A stretch of 64,000 bases of DNA from Gorsachius magnificus (taxonomy: Eukaryota > Chordata > Aves > Pelecaniformes > Ardeidae), in contig CM067086.1 of assembly GCA_034008185.1 (NCBI GenBank), positions 620,001 through 684,000 of the forward strand, in the 5' to 3' direction. Positions 53,976 to 64,000 of the stretch are shown in pieces. Position 1 is the stretch's first letter. Every line of letters begins with the position of its first letter. The translations under genes and the position numbers were made by a program. The notes under the pieces are model-generated. The model was not told the origin of the DNA. It did not search any database and worked only from the letters and a program-made list of their open reading frames with translations.

Positions 53976-55873
53976 TGCTCTGTGGGTGCTCGGTGCCTCA
54001 GTTTCCCCACAGCAGCCAGCCCTCATGTGCTTTGCGTAGGGAGGGCACCACACAGAGGTCCTGGGTGTGCTTTGCTGGTTGCAGGGACCAGCCGAGGGCC
54101 CATCCCAATGGCCATGGGCTCTCCACCCACCCACGCCGTGCCGCCAGCACCGTGCCCACCAGCCTCCCCTCTCCGCGTTGCTGTACCCGACGGCTCCCCG
54201 GCTTGCTACGGACCCAAGCGAGCCGCCCGCCCTTTGCACTGGGCTATGGGCGAAGGTTTGAAGGCAGAGGGGTGATGGGCTTGGCCCATCCATAGGTCAA
54301 GGACGCCAAAGCGAAGGGCTGGTGCCACTCTCTCCTGCAGGCTGCTCCCTCTCCTGGCCGCGCTGCACGCCGGGCTCTGCCCAGCGCGCCGCTGGATCCT
54401 CCGAAGCCGTGGCACCGCAGACGCTTGCCCCCATCCCGGCCATGCGGTTCGGGTGCCGCTGGAGTCCCGCTCCTTGTCCTGCGGGGAGCGAACGCGGGGC
54501 AGCGCTCCAGCCCCTGACGTCCGCCGCGCTTCAGGCAAGCGTTTCGGAGAAACAGCCATCGCTTGTACCCGGCTGCTTTGGGGACCGGGCAGGTCTGGGA
54601 GGGCAGGGAAGGGAAGCGTGCGGCAGGCAGGCTTGCCAAGGGCTGGGGCTTTTCCTTCGGCTTCACTGCGGTCCTCTTCGGAGCGCTTGGGTCGGAGCAC
54701 GGTGCTTCGTTTGTAACTCAAAACCTGCAAACCCCCAGTGGGTCCCTGAAACCCCGAGCAAAAATTCCCCCTCTGGCACCCTTCAGTGCCGACGGGGAGG
54801 CTCTGGGCTTGGCACGGCCTCTCCTCTTCCTCCTCATGGCTGGCGGCCCCCCGCCCTTCGCTGATGTTCCCCAGCCCCCCCAAACTCTTGACCTCGTTGT
54901 CATCTCCAGGTTCCCACATCTGGTTCTCATTAGCAGATCCCAGGATGAAGTTCTTGGGCTCGCTCCCTCCCTCCCACCCCCAGGTGACCCAGGATTATGG
55001 GTGATTAGGAGACGGGCAACAGAGCAAGAAGAGGTGGGGGAGGGACTGTTATAAATAGAAATACCATAAACTTATCAGCCTATCACTCGAGGTAAATTCT
55101 GGTTTTAATCTCTCAGACCTGTAAATATGACGATGCACGGGGGCCAGACGCCGTTAACCCTTTCGGAGCCCCGTGGCCACCTGCCCATCTCTGATGGGAA
55201 GTGGGATGCAGCCGGGGCACCTGGAAACAGGACAGGGGGGGCGAATTGGTGAGCGGGGAGGATGCCACCGGGAGGGACAAGCTGGCAGAGCCAGGCCCTT
55301 GGAGCAAGGGCAGGGAGGAGGCGGCGGGGTGGGCAGCATCTCCGTTTGGATGTCGGTCGTGTTTGGAGGTTTGGGGAAGGCAGAGCAAACCAGTCCAAAC
55401 ATTGGGATTCCTGACATTCTCACACGTACGGGGGCCTCCGCTCGCCCGGCTCTGCTGGCGAGGAGGGTGCTGCGGGTTTAACGTCGTCTTGTTCTCCAGG
55501 CCCGGTTCACTTTTCGGGGATCTCCTCAAGCCTTGTGCAAGGGAAGGGCCAGAAACCGGAGCGGACAGAGGGGTGACGTGGTGTGAGCGCAGGGTGGGAC
55601 GCAGGGGCCAAGGGGAGGGTGGGACGCCAGGGACCTGGCAGGGTTGGGGCTTTCCTTGCAGTAGCACCGACCGAAGGAGATGTGGGACAGACGGTTGTTG
55701 GGGAAGAGTTTGGCCTGGGGACCCTCCGCGTCCCTGCGGGGAGGCCAGCCTGTTAGACGTGGCTGAGTTACATGGCCCTGGTCCCCTCCTGCCCTGGGAT
55801 GCTCGCTGCCTGCAGAGCGCGCTGGTTTTTGGAATAAGCTCACTACAAGTACCCCCCGCTGCAAGAAAGACGT

Positions 55874-56537
55874 TGGGTTGCTGGAGCGTGTCCAGAGGAG
55901 AGCCACAAAGCTGGGGAGGGGGCTGGAGCCCCAGGCTGCTGGGGAGCGGCTGGGGGAGCTGGGGGGGTTGGTCAACGGCTAACTCAACACGAGCCAGCAG
56001 GGTGCCCAGGTGGCCAAGGGCATCCTGGCTTGTATCAGGAGTGGTGTGGCCAGCAGGAGCAGGGCAGGGACCGTGCCCCTGTGCTGGGCACTGGGGGGGC
56101 CGCCCCTCGAATGCTGGGGTCAGGGTTGGGCTCCTCCCTCCCCGAAGGACCTGGGGCGGCTGGAGCGTGTCCAGAGGGGGGGGGAGCAGGGAGGCTGAGG
56201 GGGCCCTCATCGCTCCCTACAACTGCCTGAGAGGAGGAGGGAGCCGGGGGGGTCGGGCTCTGCTCCCAGGGAAGGGGCGATGGGATGAGGGGAACCAGTT
56301 GTGCCAGGGCAGGGTGAGGTTGGCCCTGGGGAACAATTCCTTCCCCAAAGGGCTGTCAGGGCTGGAAGGGGCTGCCCAGGGAAGGGGTCGAGTCCCATCC
56401 CGGGGGGGATTTAACGCCGGGCAGAGGCGGTGCTGAGAGCCAGGGTTTGGGGGTGGGATGGCAGGGGGAAGGGGAACGGTTGGACTTGATGATCTTAAAG
56501 GGCTTTTCCAACCTCAACAATTCTATGATTCTAAGCT
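55874..56537 (+). mobile_element. CR1 LINE, 3' part (about 660 bp), rearranged
   Basis: Sense CR1. GCTGGAGCGTGTCCAGAGG at 55880 occurs again at 56160, and the segment GAGCCAGCAGGGTGCCCAGG lies between them, where in an intact element it comes first. The order suggests an internal duplication or two overlapping insertions. The 3' end is TTGGACTTGATGATC with GGGCTTTTCCAACCTCAACA. Confidence 0.88.
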
Positions 56538-58281
56538 GGTTTGCAAGCCGGCGCTCCTTGGGCAGCTCCTTGGGTGCCTGTAGCACGCCGCCCGACTCGC
56601 CGCCCCAGGATGGAAGGCAGAATGAATGCATCCTGCCAAGCCTTGGGGACATCGGCGGGGTTATGGGCGCCAGGAGCTCTGGCGAACCCGTCGGGACAGG
56701 GCTGTAGACAGGAGATGTGGGGTTGCTGCTGTCCTTCCCGGGGGGCCCCCGGGCTCCTCCACCTCGCTTTTACTGGGAGAAGGAGATGTGGGAGCCGGTC
56801 TTCTGCGGAGCCGTGTGGATGTCGAGCTTCCCAGGGTCCCTCCTCGGTGCCTTCCCGCTTCCTCCTAATCCCCGCTTTGGAGGGGGAGGGGGCGTTGTTA
56901 GCGTCGTTAGGAGCTCGTGACTCTGTGGAGAAGTATTAGCTTTTAATTAAGCACCTAAGCTGGCTTTTGGTAAGAGCCTGGCCTGCGCGGAAGCTACTGG
57001 GACGTCCCGTGCGCAGGTTTGCCGGTGCGACCCGCTGCCCTGCCGTCCCCGTTCCGTCGGAGCCGGTGCAAGCGCCTCCGTCCCCAAGCAGAGGAAAATC
57101 CTTTCTTTTTAGCAGGCAGCCCCTTCCCAGCGCTGGACCCCGCTGGGGCTCTTATCACATCTCCGACAGCTCCGCAGCGGCGTAGCTGACACACCTCTCC
57201 CGTCACCGGGCTTATCGCACCCTTCGCCTGGGTCCCAGCTGAGGGCTCCTGAAGGTGACTTTTAAGACAAGGTAGCAAAAAAATAGGAAAGCCCAGCAGT
57301 GCTGCTGTCTATTGAGAGTCCTCCGTCCTTTCTGGATAGGTCCTGGGCTCCTCTTACCCCCCTGGAGTTTGGAGGTGTGAGGGAAATCCAATGGGCTCAG
57401 AGATCTTGAGAACTTTTCTCGGCCAAGCTCAGTAGCTTGTGGAAAGGCAGCAAAACTGGTCTTTAGTTTTTTGCTTCTTTGAACTTGGGTCCTTACCCTA
57501 GAACTTGGGATGAAGACGAGTTTTCTGATGTCTTTTGTGGTGGATGTTTGCCAAACCCATCATGTGATTTATAGGGTGGCCCCTTTGGCCAAGAGCGAGG
57601 CGGCGGCGAAGGGGGAGTGCTGGCCCCCTGACGGAAGGGTTTCAGCCAATGTTAAGGGGTCACAGTGGCCAAGGAGTGGCTTCTCGTAGAAGAGGTGCCT
57701 CGGTAGAGCTGAGGGGATGGCCGAAGGATGCACGCACCCATGGTGCTGGCCATCGGTGAGCTCTTCCAGTCAACCGTAATGCGCAGCAGGACAGCGGCGT
57801 GGTTGCTACCACATCAGGAGAGGACTTGGCTGCTGCGAAGGGGTACCCCTGTGCTGACCTGGGGTCTGCAACCATGAGCTCGGGACCTCATAGGCTCTGC
57901 CTGCCCTGTCCTCCTCTCGCCATGATGGCAGCGGCATCACCTGGCCCTGCTCCAGATGCATCCAGGAGGAGTTCGCATGGGAGAGCATCGCCGCCTTCCC
58001 CCACGGCCCCAGGCTCCGCCGTGGAGACGCGTGGTGCACAAGGGTGGCTCGCACATGGGTGGCTACCCAGGTTTTCTCCCCTTTAGCCAGGGGAGAGATC
58101 CCTTCGTCCGCGCGGGCACCCTGTCCATTTGGCAGAATTCCTGGCTGGATTTATTTCTGCCCATTTGCTTGTCTTGGTATGAGAGGGATTTGCAGAGGGG
58201 AGAGCTGCAATTGGCCGGGGGTGGGCTGCAGCCCCCCGGGCCGGGTGTTGCGGTTCAGTGGTTGACCTTGCCCCAGCACAT

Positions 58282-58299
58282 GGGGGGGGGGGGGGGGGG
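58282..58299 (+). repeat. G18 homopolymer
   Basis: Eighteen G residues, followed by CGGGGGCAGGG. It is one of eight G runs of 14 or more on the + strand of this window. Confidence 0.95.
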
Positions 58300-58862
58300 C
58301 GGGGGCAGGGTCTTCTCCTGGGCAAGGGGGTTGTGTTTCCAACATGGAGCCACGGGGTCCTTCAGGAAGGGCGTCTTGGTTATCTGAGCTCGGGGAGGTG
58401 GGGGGAGCCCGGCTTTCTCTTCCATTTTCTTGGCAGTGTCTTTGGCACCGAGGGCTGGCACCCACCCCCGAGGGCTGCAGACTCCCACTTGAGAGAGACA
58501 GATAAAGAAAGCACTTTCTGTCAACAAAACCTGGCCCAGCTTCCCCAGAACAGGAGAGGGGAGGAGGAACCCTCCAGGAGAAAGCAAAGGGAAGTCCACC
58601 GTGCCGGAGAGGAGAGGGCGGAGGACTCCTGCGGGGTCGGGAGCTGGTCCAGAGCTGTCGTGGCAGCAACGGAGAAATTCCAGCGTGTTCTGCAAAGCGG
58701 AGGCGAAGGTCCAGAGGGAAGGAAACCAGCTTTCCCGGAGCACCCCCCCGAGCCCACGCTTACAGCCCTGCCCCTGCAGGGCTCTGGCAGGCCACGTCAG
58801 CGCCGGGCTGGTGACGGTGGTTGGGCAAGACCTGGCTCGTGTGCTCTACCAAGCCATGTGCC

Positions 58863-59228
58863 TTAGAATCATAGAATCATAGAATGGTTTGGGTTGGAAG
58901 GGACCCCTAGAGGTCCCCCAGCCCAACCCCCCTGCAGGAGCAGGGACACCTTGAACCACATCAGGTTGCTCACAGCCCCGTCCAACCTGGCCTGGAATGT
59001 TCCCAGGGATGGGGCCTCCACCCCCTCTCTGGGCAACCCCTGCCAGGGTTTCACCACCCTCACTGGAAAGAATTTCTTCCTTAGATCCAGTCTAAGCCTC
59101 CTCTGCTCCAGGCTGAACACCCCCAACTCTCCCAGCCTGGCCTCCTAGCAAAGGGGCTCCAGCCCTTGGAGCATTTTAGTAGCCCTCCCCTGGCCCCGCT
59201 CCAACAGGTCCATGTCCTTCTTGTGCTT
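58863..59228 (-). mobile_element. CR1 LINE, 3' part, second subtype with internal deletion
   Basis: TAGAATCATAGAATCATAGA and GGTTTGGGTTGGAAGGGACC start the reversed 3' end. At about 59102-59105 the sequence jumps from CCAGTCTAAGCCT to CCTCTGCTCCAGGCTG, omitting roughly 130 bases present in the copy at 47307. The minus frame (58869-59126) remains open across the deletion but lacks the middle of the peptide. Confidence 0.93.
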
Positions 59229-59529
59229 CATAGCTTAGGCCTGGCCCCGTGATCTCCCTTCTCCCACGTGTCCAGAGCCCATGCCTGGGAAGCCCTCGTG
59301 GCCCACAGCCCCCAGCGTGGCTTGCAAATTGCTGTAGGCAAACCCCACCCGTGTATCCGACTTCCCCCGTAGCGTCACCACCCCGGCTTGTCCCATGCGC
59401 CCCGTCTCTGTCTGGTTGTACACTGGGATGCAGATGGGTATGGACAGACGGCCGCCCTCAAACTGAAGGCTCTGCTGATCTTCTTAGATCACTTTTCTTG
59501 ACTCTGCAAAGGTCTGGTGGTGTTTCTGA

Positions 59530-60497
<968 letters not shown>

Positions 60498-60824
60498 CTG
60501 CTTCCCTGACATCCCTGCTTCAGCCAGCTATGCACACCCCCAGCCCTCCAGCTCAACCACCATCAACACGCCTCTTGCCGGCTCCATCGCCAATGTGACC
60601 AACCCCGCTTCCAGCGGTTCCCTTCACCTTCCTCCCCCCGGCAGCCAGATCCCAATCCGACATGGTCCTCTTCTGGCCAACCCTTGTGGACCCGGCTATG
60701 GTGCTCACCTCAACTGCAATAACAACAATGGCATGGTGGTGCCCAAGGGCTACCTTGGCGGCCACTGCCTAAACAACGTGGTCCCTCCAATCAAATCAGA
60801 GCCCAAGGCCTCCTACGCACCTGG
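60498..60824 (+). CDS. MYRF: MYRF coding exon 3 (proline/serine-rich N-terminal region)
   Basis: The 327-base exon encodes [14 protein letters not shown] onward, residues 46-153, ending [13 protein letters not shown] and two bases of a glycine codon. Known MYRF proteins keep [14 protein letters not shown] and the IKxEPKAxYAPG end, all seen here; the middle ([18 protein letters not shown]) is lineage-variable. IKSE is a sumoylation consensus at a position where mammalian MYRF has IKAE. The acceptor is TTTCTCTCAG at 60488-60497 and the donor GG|GTAAGT at 60825. The next exon, which should begin with the LPDSPPDSGSEAY block, is not in the window, so the DNA-binding, chaperone and membrane parts are missing here. 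Confidence 0.96.
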
Positions 60825-61904
60825 GTAAGTGGGGTTGGGGTTGCCGGAGAAGGGCAAACGGTGGGACAAGTGCTCCTCCAGGCTGGTGGGGCCTGGAGGG
60901 TTGGTGTGGTTTGTCCCAGGGTGCCCTTAACTGCTGGCAGCGTCCGTCTGGATCAAGCCCTTGCTTCACAGGGAGATGCTTTTGTACAGGGGTAGGTCCT
61001 GAAGTTTCCTGAGAGGTTGTTTGGTAGATCTTGAGTTAGAGAGGATCAGTGACGTTCCCCATGTCTGCAGGTGATGGTAGAGCTGTCGGCTCTGGGTGAC
61101 CAGGATATCCGTGCTGCACGTCTACGGGTGTGTGATGGGAGAATATCATGGCATTGTATTTTTTTTTTAAGAAGGGAGAGACACTGGATAAGTTTGAACA
61201 AGACAAAATTCAGTCTCCAGGATGTTCCCATGGCTATCCCAGGGGAAGATGTCAACTAAGTTGGGCAGAGAGGTGTACATCTCTTGGCCTGATGTTGTAG
61301 ATGCTCCACTCAAGAGAAGGGAAAGGTGGCCGCTGAGCCGGGTTTGTACTCCTTCGCAACGAGCTCTGGATGCAGACCTGGTGAAGGGGAAGAGGATGAC
61401 CGGGTTTTAGTATTGCTGATGGACTCAGTCGGACAGTTAGCCCTGGGAGGAGAAAAGATGTGGGTCCTGCTCTCAGGGGTGGCCTTGCCCAGAACAGGCA
61501 GGAAGGGAACGACCCTGGCAGGCTGGGAGAGCGCCGCGACGCGGCAGCGGCCGTCTGCAGTGGCCAAAGGGGCCAGGTAGAGGACGTTTTGGCAGGCATG
61601 GCATGCCAAGAGGGTACGGCCCTACAGTGGTGTCTGGGATAGGAGCTGGCGTGCATAAAGCTTTGCCACCTGGAGACCCAAAGGAAAGAACGTGTCTGGT
61701 CTCTTCCTCCTCATGCACCTCTCTGGTCCATGCCGCTTTCCCCCAGGCACAGGGGAGTGAAACAAGCAGGCGATCCGAAGCTGGACAGATGAAAATCAAA
61801 GTGTGTGGTGGCATATTCATGATCTGGAGGCCTTGGCAGTTGGCAACAGTCATACCACAAGGAGCTGTGCTGTGGTCCAACCTGTCTTTGTAGCACAGGT
61901 GATG

Positions 61905-62416
61905 GGTGGAGTACTGGGTCCAGTTCTGGGCTCCCCGGCTCAAGAAAGATGAGGAACTCCTGGAGAGAGTCCAGAGGAGGGCAACAAGGATGATGGGGGG
62001 ACTGGAGCATCTCCCCTAGGAGGAAAGGCTGAGGGAGCTGGGCTTGTTCAGCCTGGAGAGGAGAAGGCTGAGAGGGGACCTCATCACCACCTACAAATAT
62101 CTCAAGGGTGGGTGTCACGAGGACGGAGCCAGACTCTTCAGTGGTGCCCAGTGCCAGGACAAGGGGCCATGGGCACAAACTGAAGCAGAAGAGGTTCCAG
62201 GTGAACGTGAGGAAGAACTTCTTGACTGTGAGGGTGCCCGAGCCCTGGCCCAGGCTGCCCAGGGGGGCTGTGGAGTCTCCTTCTCTGGAGATATTCAACC
62301 CCCGCCTGGATGAAGTCCTGTGTAACATGTTCTAGGAGAACCTGCTTGAGCAGGGGGGTTGGGACTGGATGATCTCCCGAGGTCCCTTCCAACCCTTGCC
62401 ATTCTGGGATTCTGTG
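61905..62416 (+). mobile_element. CR1 LINE, 3' part (about 510 bp)
   Basis: Sense copy of the [13 protein letters not shown] subtype. The frame from 62044 reads [20 protein letters not shown], then a deletion in GACTCTTCAGTGGTGCCC near 62138 shifts it; the other frame (62108-62335) supplies the C-terminus through [15 protein letters not shown]. It ends TTGCCATTCTGGGATTCTGT. Confidence 0.94.
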
Positions 62417-62484
62417 CCCCCGATGTGCTCTCTGTGCAGCCTGTCTGGACAGGGCGCTGGGCCATCTTGTCTGGGCTGTGCTCT

Positions 62485-62546
62485 TACCTAGAACGGTTGG
62501 ACCAGATGATCCTTGAGGTCCCTTCCAAACTGGGATTCTAGGATTG
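62485..62546 (+). mobile_element. CR1 3' end fragment
   Basis: TAGAACGGTTGGACCAGATG, ATCCTTGAGGTCCCTTCC and GGGATTCTAGGATTG are a sense CR1 3' terminus of about 60 bp, 70 bases after a larger CR1. Confidence 0.8.
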
Positions 62547-64000
62547 AATCTCTGGGCCTTCTCCAGTGGAGGTGGTGGATGTAAGGGACAAGGAGGCTAG
62601 GATGGCACCAAGACTGCTCATCTCTGCAAGCCCCCGTCTGGCTTTTCTCCCTCTGCCTTGTGCCCTCTAGTGTTGCCCGCAAGTACGGCGTGGTCATTCC
62701 CAGATTTGGAAGCCTCCGGCACACTGAACCAACAATTCAGCCCTAATACAGCACCGTTGGGATGACTGTGGCCCTCTGGATGAGCTTGGAAAGCTCTTCC
62801 AGAAAGAGACGAGCTAACCAAAGCCTGCCCTTATGTTATTCCCAGACCGGGGAGTTCTCCCTTGCTGTGCACCCGGGAGGCTTCGTGCAGCTTAGGGGGA
62901 ACCGTGCCCAAAAACGTGACGCGATGCCTTGTCTTGTCCCTTCCTTCTGCATGCGTCTGGCATTCTTCGGGATGTCATGAGTAAGGATCATAGCTTGCTA
63001 TTGGAGGTGGAGACCTTAGTTTGGATGTGGATGAACCGGGTCAGCTTTGATGGCAGCATTTCTTCAGCATCCCAGAATGACTCGTCCCCATTGTACTGGG
63101 CTTTTCACGGAGGAGCAACGTCTCACCCTCTGGATACCAACAAACCCTTCCCTTGGACTGGGCACATCCACACTACCTCCCTGCGTGAACTCTACGGTGT
63201 CCAACTTTCTGCTGCAAGGTCTTTTTCAACCTCCAGGATTCCCTGAAATGTCCTGGGTCCTTCGGGTTTTGGCCCAAACTTGGCTTGCTGAGGCGCAAAT
63301 CCCGGTAAAATCATAGGAAATAGGGCATGAAGTCATGGCCAGCGTGGCAAGGAGCCTGGAGACGAGGCTGATGATAAGATGCTGCAGACCAAGCGTAGGA
63401 GGGGAGTGGTGGGAAGGTGCTACAAGTGAAGGTGGAGGATGAGGGAGGTATGGGGAGGGCTCTTTGTTGGGGTTACCCTACCTCATCCCTCTCCAGCCGC
63501 TGCTGGAGAACCCATTTAGAGGGTCTCGGGCTCCTCTGGCTCAGGAAGGTCCCAGTGGGTGTCCTGGTTTGTAGCTGTAGGTGTGGGTGCCATCAGGAGC
63601 AGAGCTTCAGGGAGGCGCGTGTGCCATGGACTGCGCCTTTCGCAGTCCTCGTCTGCTTTTTGGCCAGCTCTCATCCAAGAAGCACCGGTTTGGCCGGGAT
63701 TATTTTGCAGCCACAAGGCTGATGCTGTAAGATGGGGGCATGGAAAAGGATCCGCGTTGAAAATCCGCTTGTGCTGAGGAACGGGGTGTCAGGAGATGGG
63801 GAGGAAAACAGCCGTGTTTGTCTTAGATGGGGCAGGCTCTGCCCGGGCACTGGGCTGCTGGAACCTCCAGGGGCTTGCTGAGGCTGTGACGGAGCGTATC
63901 GAACGGGCAGACGAGATGTCTCCCTACCAAAGATCTCTCCAGCCTTAGCCAAGGCTAAGGTGAAGCGAGCCTTTCCCTGGAGCTCAGGCAAGGACTGCTC

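Larger units (their letters stand above)
60825..64000 (+). other. MYRF: MYRF intron 3 (5' part)
   Basis: It starts with GTAAGT. Two CR1 pieces lie within (61905-62416 and 62485-62546). The rest (60825-61904 and 62547-64000) appears unique, and I see no exon encoding the conserved LPDSPPDSGSEAY block of MYRF before the window ends. Confidence 0.8.

Noticed and set aside
55113..56436. Opposed open frames of 365 (minus) and 411 (plus) codons
   Set aside because: Both draw much of their length from the same CR1 copy at 55874-56537 and cannot both be genes; neither shows a domain outside it.
60825..64000. Search for MYRF exon 4 before the window end
   Set aside because: No sequence encoding the conserved LPDSPPDSGSEAY block was found in any + strand frame.

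Overview
This is a nuclear DNA window from a bird, most likely holding the 3' end of DAGLA and the 5' part of MYRF, both on the + strand. The avian assignment rests on more than 25 CR1 LINE pieces, many with the bird-type ATTCTATG-like 3' tail, together with GC-rich, short-exon vertebrate genes. DAGLA and MYRF are also adjacent and co-oriented on human 11q12, so this is a conserved neighbourhood. The species cannot be named from the sequence.

Layout. 1-1509 is the end of the last DAGLA intron, with an antisense CR1 (895-1439) ending about 70 bases before the splice acceptor. 1510-2437 is the terminal DAGLA coding exon, giving 308 residues of regulatory tail. 2438 to about 4785 is the probable 3'UTR. 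About 4.8-29.3 kb is intergenic and repeat-rich: a possible ancient amniote repeat fragment, a 480-bp minisatellite, many CR1 copies (mostly antisense up to 22.7 kb), very long CR1 tails, and a 0.9-kb G-rich minisatellite against the MYRF promoter. 29.27-29.66 kb is the MYRF CpG-rich promoter and 5' leader. MYRF coding exon 1 is 29657-29702, exon 2 is 59597-59684 and exon 3 is 60498-60824. The window ends inside intron 3, so only the first 153 complete codons of MYRF are present.

MYRF intron 1 is about 29.9 kb. I find no recognisable coding exon inside it. It holds CR1 pieces, five tandem or low-complexity arrays, homopolymer runs and long unique stretches that could hide regulatory elements or noncoding RNAs that I cannot identify by eye.

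Function. DAGLA encodes the sn-1 diacylglycerol lipase that makes the endocannabinoid 2-AG at neuronal postsynaptic membranes. MYRF encodes a membrane-tethered, self-cleaving transcription factor needed for oligodendrocyte myelination. They share a neighbourhood, and I see no evidence that they share a pathway. I found no clear unknown protein system. The most notable points are an out-of-frame upstream ORF that overlaps the MYRF start and stays open across three exons, a reading frame that runs from an antisense CR1 through the last DAGLA intron into its final exon, the G-rich array abutting the MYRF promoter, and a strong strand bias of long G runs.
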